Below are positions 10,401-20,496 of a DNA stretch of 64,000 nucleotides, piece by piece. Origin of the DNA: Linnemannia elongata (lineage: Eukaryota > Mortierellomycota > Mortierellomycetes > Mortierellales > Mortierellaceae); contig JAXBDG010000007.1 of NCBI GenBank assembly GCA_036320915.1, positions 1,922,001 to 1,986,000 on the forward strand, read 5' to 3'. A model generated the notes under the pieces. It searched no databases, was not told the origin of the DNA, and saw nothing but the letters and a program-made list of their open reading frames with translations. The position numbers were made by a program, and so were the translations under genes. The stretch's first letter is position 1, and each line of letters opens with the position of its first letter.

Positions 10401-10771
10401 CAGTCCTTTCCAACCATACCTGCTGCTTGCATCGATGCAACCAATGCATCCTCACCCTTCTCTAATAACGACGCACCTGTCGATGAAGAGCCGGAACCAG
10501 ACGAAGCAGGAGCGCTGAGAATAATGGATCCCAATTGGAGCAGGATCTGGGAGACAAAGGGACCGACGACACCCTTCCAGATCGGACGGGAGGCTTCGTG
10601 GAAGGAGAGGAGGTAGCCGGAGGAGATTATCAGGACGACGAGGAGAGGGGCCATACGACGGGATTGAGGGTTCTGGAGACCAGAGCGGATGAGGAGGAAG
10701 AGACCTGATAACGCGACATACGCGAATACCAGCGTGGGTGGCAGGACGATTGCCAGCCAGACAAACAGCAT
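7429..10771 (-). CDS. Multi-pass membrane protein fused to a DAF-36/Neverland-like Rieske oxygenase
   Basis: Five exons: 10257-10771, 9674-10008, 9109-9197, 8066-8799, 7429-7966; all junctions are GT-AG and in phase, giving 736 aa. Residues 1 to about 370 contain some seven or eight hydrophobic segments (for example MLFVWLAIVLPPTLVFAYVA, SFAVFFLDAYI). Residues 400-510 are a Rieske [2Fe-2S] domain: C448-x-H450, 17 residues, C468-x2-H471 (CPHLGA, CPFHGWKF). D557, H560 and H565 form the mononuclear-iron triad in SDWMHFSLLH, a motif that spans an exon junction. The C-terminal part fits cholesterol 7-desaturase-type oxygenases (DAF-36, Neverland), which oxidise a sterol ring using electrons from a separate reductase. 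Those normally have one N-terminal membrane helix, so the long membrane region is unusual. The ATG at 10771 has a weak context. The sterol substrate is inferred from the family. Confidence 0.8.
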
Positions 10772-11693
10772 CGGGCTTTCAGTAGACTTGGTGAGTGGTT
10801 GTTGGTTGTTTTGATAAGTTTTAAGTGTTGAATGTATGTGAACGTAAATGTTGTGAAAAGGTGTAAAGAAGAGGGGATAAAGAACTGAGAAGAGGAAAGA
10901 AAATGAAAAGAAAGAAAGAGAGGAAGCGGATAAAGAGTCGAAAATGAGGGGTAAAAAAATGTTTGTTCATTTCAGGCCGAGTCCCTTCACTCCTCCGTGA
11001 ACGGACATTATCAATGCACCTCAACCTCTCCTCCTCAAATATATGTTCTGGTGTACCTTCCATGTCGCATCTCTTGCACTAGCCTGGAATGGCCCCAAGG
11101 CGGGTGTGTTACAACATCTCATCCCTGCCTCTTATCCGTACGCCCTGTCCGTGGGTGCTCAAGACCGTGTCACTTTCACCTCTAACCCTCACGGAAGGAT
11201 TGGGTTTGTGTAAACAAAGAGAGCAAACAGGCATATCAACGGAGGAATGGCACTAGTCGAGTAGAAAATCTAGAAAACATCGCACATGCAAGCAAGACAG
11301 GCAGCAGTTGCACAGTGCAGGCGAAGGGCATCGTGCAAACCACATTGCATTATTGAGTCGCAACGGTCAGGGCGACAGTGTGTGTGTACAAGGAAAAAGG
11401 CGAAGGAAAGAGATCGCTACCAATGCTTGTTTTAAGTGCTTGTACACTTCCTCTCCCCCTCCTAGCACAACTAAGTGCTGCAAGTAAAAAAAAAAACGAC
11501 CGCCTACCCATAAAACACGGCTGATATATGATGATGTGCATGGGTGTTTCTTTCCTCTTCGGCGACGACTTAGATGGCTTTGATTGGACCTGATTTGACG
11601 ATGATGACAGTGTGTAAAATGGCAGCTAGGCGCACGCTTACTTCTTTTCTTCCTCTCTCACCTCCTCCATCCCTACATATGCATACACGGAAC
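10772..11693. other. Shared upstream region of the Rieske gene and the 144-aa gene
   Basis: Divergent promoter space of about 920 bases. It includes a short plus-strand candidate reading frame at 11043-11213. The stretch before 11694 is CT-rich (about 11640-11680), like other leaders here. No TATA box is clear. Confidence 0.45.
11043..11213 (+). CDS. Candidate 56-aa reading frame, unknown
   Basis: ATG at 11043 to TAA at 11211. Codons are G/C-ended through most of it (ASLALAWNGPKAGVLQHL, GAQDRVTFTSNPHGRIGFV). The first 14 residues are hydrophobic and could pass for a weak signal peptide. The start context is poor (T at -3), so this may instead be the last exon of a gene whose first part I cannot see, or a relic. 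No homology recognised. Confidence 0.25.
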   Translation: MFWCTFHVASLALAWNGPKAGVLQHLIPASYPYALSVGAQDRVTFTSNPHGRIGFV

Positions 11694-12332
11694 ATGGAAG
11701 ACGACTATCTGTTTGTATACCGCTACTCAGGCGAGATGCAGCATGGAGTCAGACACCGATGGCTGATTTCGCTCCCCATCCTGCCAGGCGAGCCCTACCT
11801 CAGCCCGATCTTCTACCTTGGCCGCCACCTAGTCAGAATGGAGATGCGACAGACGGTATCATAATGACTACTAATTTCGTAACAATATTCAAGACTTTGT
11901 AAGCGGATGGGTGGATAGGGACCTAATGCAGCGGTCTTCTTGCATTCATGGCCTAGATGTTCGTAGACTGTGAGGTTATCGACTTTCTTATCCATTTGCT
12001 TCGATACGAAGGCGATTTCACCTTTGACATGGAACTGAAAGTCATGTCAACAGGGGGGATTACGTCCTATGAGAACCACGAGAGAACTGTGCTCTTTACC
12101 AGGACCATGACGACCCACCGTAAGCCTCGTTTTTTTTCGTGGGACGATTGAATACGAGAGAAATCGAATTGTTATCATGGGTGATGTTGCTTACAACAGG
12201 ATTGTGTTTTTAACCCTTTTAGTTGTCAAAGACTTTGTGCTCCGTGCAAACGATGAATCGTCGCAAACGGTCATCTTGGAAGCGACGTTCATTGGCATGC
12301 GAGAGACGAGTGGCCTTCAGGAACTGGAGTAG
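11694..12332 (+). CDS. Hypothetical 144-aa protein, three exons
   Basis: Exons 11694-11855, 11957-12119 and 12223-12332; introns of 101 and 103 nt with GTATCA/CTAG and GTAAGC/TTTTAG borders, all in phase. The ATG at 11694 has A at -3 and G at +4 and follows a CT-rich leader. The protein starts MEDDYLFVYRYSGEM, has PILPGEPYLSPIFYLGRH in the first exon, a mixed hydrophobic/charged second exon (CEVIDFLIHLLRYEG) and ends in a segment rich in beta-forming residues (SQTVILEATFIGM). No membrane segment or known motif is seen. It reads like a small soluble beta-rich domain; function unknown. Confidence 0.55.
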
Positions 12333-12909
12333 AATGAGGAGCCTACTTCCATCATCCCTTCTAACAACCAGAGAGACGAGCTGAGACACATTTGTTCAAG
12401 AGTATACAATTTAGCCTTTTCGTTTGAACAAATGGCTCGAAAAGACTAAGTGTTGCTAGTAATGAAACAGCAGGGCTCATGTACTTGCGTATCATTGAAA
12501 AAGATGTTGTCGACTAAACAGCAACAATGGTATTTTATCATCACCGATAGAAAACCCGATTGTGATAATTGTGAGGGTACAAAAGTAGACGCGTAAAATG
12601 ATCACGTCGCGACCGTGCCGCACGCGTGTAGGCCCGCAAGCGTCTACTTTTTTTTGTCCTTTTTTGTCCTCATTGCATTCTTGCAACTCATTTCCTTTTG
12701 ACTCCTCTCTCATTCAAACCTATCTCTTTGTCTCGATCCGCCCCTCGATTGCGGACATTTTTGACCTTCTGGCGAAACTCTTGGAGCTCTTTGGACCTCT
12801 TTAATCAGACCAGCATCAAATAGAGACATCAAAGTTCTAGCGAAGCCGTGGTTTTCGTTATCAAGTGAGACCATGAAGGTTGGTGGCGTTGAATGCGGAG
12901 AGTATTGTC

Positions 12910-12945
<36 letters not shown>

Positions 12946-13231
12946 AAACCGTTGTCTTCACAACGGGGAAAGTAGACTCTAGTCACTCCTTTTTTCGTAT
13001 TTGCGACAGTCGATGGTCAATGTGGCAACCGCGTTTCGCTCCTTTTTTTCCCTCCCACGTGTATGACCAATTTATGTCTTCACTTTTCACACGCGCTCCC
13101 CTTCCAGCTCTTGGCATTCTCTTCCTCTGTCTCATTCTTTTTCTGCTCATTCATTTTTTCCACTTTTCCCTCTTTTCTTCTTCCCCATTCACACCTCTCT
13201 TTGACATCACTCCTTTCCTCAAGCCTTGTCA
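12333..13231. other. Intergenic with poly-T tract and CT-rich leader of the F-box gene
   Basis: T30 at 12915-12944. On the minus strand the ATG at 12874 opens 54 codons (MVSLDNENHGFARTLMSL) to 12710, while the plus strand over the same bases also has an open frame ending IFDLLAKLLELFGPL near 12804; I cannot choose between them and call neither. From about 13040 to 13230 the sequence is strongly CT-rich up to the F-box start. Confidence 0.45.
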
Positions 13232-14725
13232 ATGACATTCATCATCGCACTACCGACTGAAGTCCTGGACTACCTGGGCAACTTTCTTGACAAACGGACC
13301 CTCCTTAACGTTGCCCTCGTCTGTCGACTCTTCCACCAACACTTTACCCCCAGGATCTGGAACGACGTTGTAGTTAACTCTGGCCAGAAGGGAGTCAAGG
13401 TCGATAGCCTTCGAGCTCACTCTCAATGGGTGCACTCCCTCCACTTCAACAAGGTCAATGGGCACTTCGATTCGGACTATTGCAGTATCTTCTTCCCGAA
13501 ACTCACTGTCCTCACAATCGAATGTTCGTCCATATTCACCTTTGGCGAATCTGACACGGTGGTGGTAGAGAAACAGGATACTCATTGGGCTCGACTTGTT
13601 CGACTTAACCCTACCTTACAAGACATCACCCTCCATTTGGGCAACCGTCCTGCTGGACAAGGACCAGCACAGTTTCTGGAAACCATCTTTACTACGTTGC
13701 CTCGTCCTAGGCGTCTCGAACTGAAGAGTTTCTCTCTACCGGAATTCGTTTATGATACCCAGCAGGTTTTCTGGAGGGCGGTCAGTCGATTTGAGGAGGT
13801 TGAGTATTCGGGCTATGACCAGTCGAGACGAGGACTCTACTTGGATGTGGATCTCAGTCGACTGGAGCGCCTCACCTACTTGACACTGGATGGCAACGAC
13901 GCGCAGGAACACGACCTGAGGGTGCTGAGGAAATGTTGTGGTTTGACGAGACTCAGGTGGTCGCGTACCTTTGAGGACCTCCCGGTCGATGCATTTGCTG
14001 CATGTCTTGAGCAATCGACCTGGCCACTCCTGGAGGATCTTGCGTTGGACAGAGTGATCCACCCGGACGAGGATTTTGCTGCGATAATCCACCATATACC
14101 GCCTCTGAAGCATCTTCGCCTTAGATCAACAACCTTTGGACCGGTGTGCTTTGGACAACTTCGAGTGCGTCACTTTGACACATTGAGGACCCTGCGCATG
14201 GAAGCTTGCAAGCACTTTTCGAGTCGGATGGCGCTGGATGTTTTGCTGCATTGCCCCCACCTGGAGAATTTCCAGGCGGGACATGTTTCGGCTGAGGATC
14301 TTCTAGCAACACCGCAGCCTTGGGCTTGCCATGGACTGAGGTACCTCGAGGTTTCCTTTGATGGGTACATTGACGGATTAGAGTCCAGCAACTGGTTGGT
14401 ATTCGAGCAGTTGTCAAGATTGACATTGTTGGAGGAGATTGACGTGAGGTCGAGAGATGATTGGGGACAAATTAGGTTTGCTTCCCTTACCGGAATGCTA
14501 CAATGGAGACTGGACATTGGACTCGAGCAGCTTGCGCCTCTAAGACGACTCAGGAGCCTTCGACTTGATCGGAAGGCACAGAACATAAGTAGGAGGGATG
14601 TTGAGTGGATGTTGGATCATTGGCCTTTATTCGAGAGGATATATGGAGACCTGTCAAAAGAGTGGGAGCTTGAGAAGGAGTTGACAAAACTCGTAAGAGA
14701 ACGTGGGATCTTTCGTGAGATTTGA
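13232..14725 (+). CDS. F-box/leucine-rich repeat protein, single exon
   Basis: ATG at 13232 (the frame is open slightly upstream, but only TTG precedes). 497 aa. Residues 5-50 are an F-box: ALPTEVLDYLGNFLDKRTL followed by NVALVCRLFHQHFTPRIW, with the usual spaced Leu, Val and Trp. The rest has irregular LRR-like units (LERLTYLTLDGND, LKHLRLRSTTFG, LRSLRLDRKAQN). F-box proteins of this kind bind Skp1 in SCF ubiquitin ligases and use the repeats to choose substrates; this is known for the family, and the substrate here is unknown. Mortierella-type genomes carry many such F-box/LRR genes. A possible AATAAA signal follows 20 bases after the stop. Confidence 0.85.
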   Translation: MTFIIALPTEVLDYLGNFLDKRTLLNVALVCRLFHQHFTPRIWNDVVVNSGQKGVKVDSLRAHSQWVHSLHFNKVNGHFDSDYCSIFFPKLTVLTIECSSIFTFGESDTVVVEKQDTHWARLVRLNPTLQDITLHLGNRPAGQGPAQFLETIFTTLPRPRRLELKSFSLPEFVYDTQQVFWRAVSRFEEVEYSGYDQSRRGLYLDVDLSRLERLTYLTLDGNDAQEHDLRVLRKCCGLTRLRWSRTFEDLPVDAFAACLEQSTWPLLEDLALDRVIHPDEDFAAIIHHIPPLKHLRLRSTTFGPVCFGQLRVRHFDTLRTLRMEACKHFSSRMALDVLLHCPHLENFQAGHVSAEDLLATPQPWACHGLRYLEVSFDGYIDGLESSNWLVFEQLSRLTLLEEIDVRSRDDWGQIRFASLTGMLQWRLDIGLEQLAPLRRLRSLRLDRKAQNISRRDVEWMLDHWPLFERIYGDLSKEWELEKELTKLVRERGIFREI

Positions 14726-14744
14726 GCCGAGCGTTTGTTTTCAC

Positions 14745-14750
14745 AATAAA
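14745..14750 (+). terminator. Possible polyadenylation signal of the F-box gene
   Basis: AATAAA about 20 bases after the TGA of the F-box gene. The next gene on the opposite strand ends at 14842, so the two 3' ends converge within 116 bases. Confidence 0.4.
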
Positions 14751-14841
14751 GGGTTTATGTTAATGAGGAAATTACGGGTACAAAAAAAGTATTTGTTTGG
14801 AATGAAGAGTCAAATTAGGAGAAAAAGCCTTACGATATATT

Positions 14842-17709
14842 TTACATGTTGGGCATAAGATCCTCCAGCGACAACCCATTCGTGCTACCCATAAGACTAC
14901 TGCTTCCAACAACAGCTCTGGACGAAGACGGCGCAGAAGTGCTGATCAGAGAATAATCTGAAGGTGTAGGCTGGTACAACATCCGCTTCCGCTGCAACTC
15001 GGTCGTCGCGAAGTTGAATGGCACTGGTCGAGTTGTGGCACCTCCCGCAGTAGTAATAGGTCGCCGCAACTTGGATACGCCACCCGTGGCTGCTGATGAT
15101 GACATAGGGACCTCGTGGTTGTGGAGATGGTGGTGGTGTTGTAGACCCAAATCCGACCCGACAGTGCCAACAACATCGATATCAGGTCGCGTCTGGTCCA
15201 CGCTCGGAACAACCAGCGATGCGGGCTTCAAAGACGACTCAAAAGCACCTTGGCCTCCTCTTCCAACGCCGGCAACCTCAATCCGCCGCGCACCACCTCC
15301 CATTCCTCCACCACCAAAATCCTTGTCCTTGCCCTTGTGACGACCACTAATGTCCCGCCGCGATATCTGGGCATGATGCACAACTCTTGGTTGAGCAATG
15401 CGCCCGCTAGATTGTTGCCTGCCACCAACCGATATCACCTGCCGCCCACCAATCTGGTCCTGCTGCTGCTTCTGTTGCTTCCGGTTTTGCTTCTCCACAG
15501 CCCCAGTTCCAACCATCTCTTTCAGTCGCATAGCCGCCGCACTCACCGACACGTCTTTCCCTTTTGACAGTCCCTCGGTAGAGACCACATCCTTGACCCT
15601 TTTCCGTTGACTGAACACTGGCGAGACAGGCACCGTGAGCGCTGGCTTTTGGATCTTGGGAAGCCCAAGGTCTCCTGCGCCTGTGAAAATCTTGGGATTT
15701 AACGGCCGCGCCTTGAACCCTGGCGTCCGACGTATCCGCAGTGCTTCCCGATCGTTGGCTGAAGGAATCGAGTACGGCGTGGGCCGGCGTCGAGGGCTTG
15801 GTGGTGGGGAAAGTGAGGCGATCAGATTAGGTAGCTGATACTGTGTCCTCGCAGAGTCCTATCAACGTGAGAGGGACAGTTGATAAAGTTAAGTATGCTA
15901 GGTCGCCTATTGAAAATCGAAATAATTACACGTTCGAGTGCGCGTAAGTATGCTCCGCATAAAAAATGATCTGGGGCTTACCATTCGCAATGCGGCTCTG
16001 ATGTCGAAAGCAGGCGACGACCGTTGAGTGTCACCAGAACCTTCAGCTCCCCCATCGTCCATTTCTACGTCCACAGCCGTAGTTGCTGTTGTTGCCTTAG
16101 TGGTGGTTGCAGTCGTTGGTGGCATCCTGTTCTCTGTTGCGGACGAAATATCCGTCAGCGTCGCAGTCATCGAAGGCGGCTGGTATGCCTTATTAGGGTA
16201 TATGGGTTTTGAAAAACTGTTACTGCTGTTGACATTATTGTTGTTGCTGGTGATGGATGTGGCGGCGGCAAGGGTAGTCGAGGCGTTCAAGGCAGACTTC
16301 CTCTGGAACTTGGGTTCACTCGAACCGGAAAAGTCAAGAACACTTCGTGAAAACACGTGAGGAGCCGACGTCTCTGAGGTCAACGGTCTCAGCGTCGTGG
16401 TCGGTGCTGTTGCTGCTGCTGCCGGGTTGATAGGCGGTTTAGGAGACGGCACGAATCTGAACGCCAAGTCTCCAGCTGGCTCCCAACGATTCACGATGTC
16501 CTGTGCCGCCGCCGACTCCTTTGGACGCTTTGCGGTCATCCTGTCCTGAGGCGACACGGCCTTTGCCGTTGTTGGTTTTGAAACAGCTTGTGGCTGCACT
16601 GGTGGCTGTACTGGTGGCGTCGGCTTTGAGGTAACGGAAGGCTGCGGCAGAGTCCTGTTCTCATCGTTGCTGTTAATCAAATAACGAGCCTGCGAATGAG
16701 TCAACGATTGCTGGGATCCCGCTTTATTGCCCAGTTTGCGGAATATAGACCCAGGCGCCGCTGCCGAGTGCTGCATGATCGACTTGCGAGCAAAATCCAT
16801 CATCCTGGAGTTCGCTGGAGGGACAGCCTCGACCGGCCGTTCCTGTTCCTGTTCCTGTTCCTGTTCCTGTTCGTGTTCCTGGTCCTGGTCCTGGCCCTGC
16901 AACTTGTCCTTCCCCTCACTCCTTACTGAAACGAAGCCCAGATCCAGCTTCGGTGCAGGCTCCGATTCCAGTGATTTGGCAAGTAGCTCGAGATAATGTT
17001 GGTTGGGTGGGCCCTTGGGAGTCGTACTCGGATGCTGTTGTTGATGCACCCGAGGCGTCTTCCCAGAAGGACGAAAGGCGGGTGCAGATGGGATGATGAA
17101 CCGATGGCTATCCTTGACATGCGTTGTCGTTTTCGTCGTCGTCGTGGCAAAAGGCGACGAGGTCGTGAGTGTGTTCATGTACGATGGCTCGGCCGGCGAA
17201 GATGCTGGCATTACCCCTTTTCCTCCTCCTCCTCCGCCTGTGGCAGTCGCCACCGTCGCCGGTACTGATCCCATTCCCAATACCGGAGTTATCGCAGAGG
17301 GTGGTATAGACGACGATGTGTTGTTGCTGGTGGTGGTACTGGATGGCATGACTCTTGTAAGTACAAGTCGCTGTGGCTTCCTAGACGACGACAACGATGG
17401 CGCGGCTGCTCCTGCTACTCCTCCTGTTGCCAAGGCATGGCTTCCTCCAGACAGTCCCCGTACAAACGCTGAAGACGACGACGACGATGTAGGGCCTTGT
17501 TGGTGCGTGTAACCCGATCCAGAAAAGGTGCCACTACTGCTGTTGGAGCCGTTGTTGTGGTGGTGGTGCTTGAACAGTTTCCGCGCAGGTGTCTCCAAGA
17601 AGGGGTTATTGTCGTTACTGTTATTCCTAATGATACCGCTTCTGAAGACCGAGGTAGTACTCGCGGTAGTGGTGGTAATGGGTTTCGATGGTGTTGTAGC
17701 TGGATTCAT
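14842..17709 (-). CDS. TPX2-like microtubule-associated protein
   Basis: Two exons, 15982-17709 and 14842-15858, joined in phase 0 (donor GTAAGC, acceptor GATAG) to 914 aa. The first 570 residues are low complexity: Thr/Ser/Asn-rich N-terminus, His runs, and an alternating Glu-Gln stretch. The second exon carries FKARPLNPKIF (from residue 624) with LGLPKIQKPALTVPVSPVF, and near the end VPFNFATTELQRKR; together these resemble TPX2-domain signatures (FKA-x-P and PF-x-F-x-TE-x-R). TPX2-family proteins bind microtubules and nucleate or stabilise spindle microtubules under Ran/importin control. The family assignment rests on these motifs only; an Aurora-binding N-terminus is not evident. A His/Gly-rich region lies between the two motifs. 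Confidence 0.65.
16840..16876 (-). repeat. Hexanucleotide tandem repeat coding Glu-Gln
   Basis: On the plus strand CCTGTT is repeated about six times. It lies inside exon 1 of the TPX2-like gene, and on the coding strand gives alternating Glu-Gln codons. It is likely to vary in length between strains. Confidence 0.9.
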
Positions 17710-18327
17710 TATTTATGTTGATGTTGAGGTAGTTGACCGTGCAAAGGGTAGTTTGATTGCTATCTATGCTACACGTGGGGTTTGCCGATTGTAGCTATAG
17801 GATGTCGATGATGGTCCTGTGTCTGTTTTCCTGCGGAGGAGTGATCCTGATGTCAAAAAGCAACAAAAAGAGGCAGCGGGAATCTCTGTCGTCTTCTGAT
17901 GTAATTAACTGTTGGGAAGGCACAAAACAAAAGCTAAGCAGACTACCCGCATTTATTTTATACAGTATACACAAGTGCACGTCCTACGTCACGCGTGCGT
18001 TCAAGCGCCACCAAACTTGTAAGCTTCGTAAAAAAAAAAAACGGAAAAGTAAGCGGTGCGGCCAGCGCACAGCATATCTTCGCTGTTTTTTTTGGTATTC
18101 ATTAACTCTTTTGTTGGTGTTTGAGAAACAAAGACAAGAAAAAGAAAAAGAAAAGAGATGAAGAAAATAGCGAGGGTATGTGGTCAAAAAAAGAGAGAAA
18201 AATGGGAGGGAGAGGGTACAACGACTGCGAGCTACATGACTACATACAAGAACAATCGCTTTCGATGATGAGAGGTATAAAACAAGTGATGAAAAGGAAA
18301 CAAAAGGAGAAGAAAAGGTTGAATTCA
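17710..18327. other. Upstream region of the TPX2-like gene
   Basis: 618 bases between the start of the TPX2-like gene (minus strand) and the 3' end of the NDT80-like gene (also minus). It must hold the TPX2-like promoter. It is A-rich around 18030-18200. I see no clear TATA box or further gene. Confidence 0.45.
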
Positions 18328-20465
18328 TTACAAATGCTGGTCCTCCATGGGCGACTCGGGGATGCGATCCTTGGAGAAAACACCATGGACAGCCCTGCTA
18401 TGCATCTCGTTTGGTGGTGTCGCGGGGACGGTGCGCGAAGGTCTCGAGTTGCTGATGGGGCGTTTGCTGACAGTCGTCGTGGTTGTTGTTCCAGATAACG
18501 AGATCGACCGAGACTTGCGAGTCGTAGATCCACCTACGCTACGTTCTGTTGACTTTGAAATCAACGTCGAGCTGAACGACTGTCGGCGAGGCGTGACCGA
18601 AGGAGAACTGGCTACACTCGAAGGCTTGGGGCTCGCTGGCGAATGGATGCGCAAGCCTGCCATCTGCGTCTCATGATCCTGATCCCGGTACATGTCGTAG
18701 TTGTGCTGTTGGCTGTTGTACGACGACGAGTAATGATTGTAGGAGTTGTTGCTGCCTCCATAGTGGCTCGTTGAGTGAGAGACCCGACCCATCGACAAGG
18801 CTGGTGACTCAGGTCCAACAAATCCTGCTGGACTGTACATGTCAGGAGAAACTGATTCTATAAAGTGACGATAACAAGCACAGTGTGAGTACAACAGAAC
18901 GATATGCGTAGAAAATAGTAATTGCATTTTAACATACCACCACAACGGATATTAACTTACCACCTGCATGGGAAATGGCATGAGGAACAGCTGCAGGAGA
19001 CAATGGACTTCCAGGATATGACTCCGAATTCTTGCGGTTACCGTTGTAATAACCCGCATCTTGGGAGTGGGCCATGTGAGATGCTGAGGTCAGCGACTGG
19101 TATGGATAGGAGGATCCATACGCATACCCAGAGTAATACGGGTACTCTCCAGGCGAGACCGGTGAACCAAGAGGGGCGCCAGACATGCTGCTGACACTGT
19201 CGTTCCTGTAATGTTGACGGCTATCCACACCCTGAATACCATCCTGAGGGTCCTCGTCGTTGTCGGCGTAGTGACCAGGGGAACGGCCACGGACAACCAG
19301 TGGAGCAGAGTATGTTTTAGCCACCAGAATGAGATCACCCGACTCGAGCTCGGCAAAGAGATCCACATGGACCTGGTAGTACTGCTGTGCTGCCCTCCGC
19401 TTGCCGTTGTTGGCGGTTGCGGTCTTGAACTGGACACGCTCGAACGTAATGACGTAGGAGCCTGGAGAGTTGGCGTTCAAATCACCGCCGGCGCGGATGT
19501 GAGTGGGGCGTGGGGTGATCTGTGGTCCCTTGTCACGCTTTGGGGTATGTTGGACCAACTCGATCACCTTTTCGCCGTTCTGGATTTGAGCGCCGATGCA
19601 CACTAAGAAGGAACGGACTGCTAACAGGTCGCCGTTCCTCTCCAGTAAGCAAGGTACCTCCGAATGGACGGATGAGTCCAGCCCCTGAATGCCGAAAGAA
19701 GCGCTAAGCTGGAAATAATTGCGACGGTAGCAAGTCCAGTCGTTGGAGGCCAAAAAGAAGCCGCGGTCAATCTTAGCCGCAATTTTGACGTTGTAGCTGT
19801 AAAAAAAATAAGAGAGAGAGGGAGAAAAGAGACGGAGAGACGGAGAGAACAAGGCACCACGTGTTGGTTAGAGGTTCATTCAATAAGAAGGTTGTAGCGT
19901 GAGCGAAAAAAAATGACACCTTCATGCTTGTCGGCGGGGTTGGAAATGGGCGCAGGCCACGTTCCACACAACGCAGTCGACTCCTCTCAACTTTTTCCAT
20001 GCGTTTCCAAGTCAACCGATAGAACAAATGAGAACATAAGAAAAAAAGGTTTTACATACTTCATGGACTGGTCAGGACTGAACAAGTTGCAGAGCTGCTG
20101 GGTTGGGTAAAAGTAAGGGCTCTCTTGATAAGGAAAGACTTCGCGACGCTTGACCCTGATGGTTGGCGATGGAGGTCCCATTGAAGGAGAAGGAGCCGAG
20201 GTCGAGTACAACGAAGATGAGGGTTCAGGACCATTGGGGAAGCCTTCGTCGGGGCTGCGGGGTTGCTCGTCGATACTCCCATGTTTAGCGTGGCTATGGT
20301 TGTTGCTGTTGTTGTTGTAGCTGTAGCTGTTTGCGTTAGAGCTGTAAGGGTAGTTCCTAAAGAACGGGTGAGAATGAAATAAGAAGGGTCAAATGAGTAA
20401 TTGAGATGAGATCGGCTAGACTGGCTCTCTCGGGTCATCGTGAGAGCATGAAGGGAACGGAAGGG

Positions 20466-20496
<31 letters not shown>

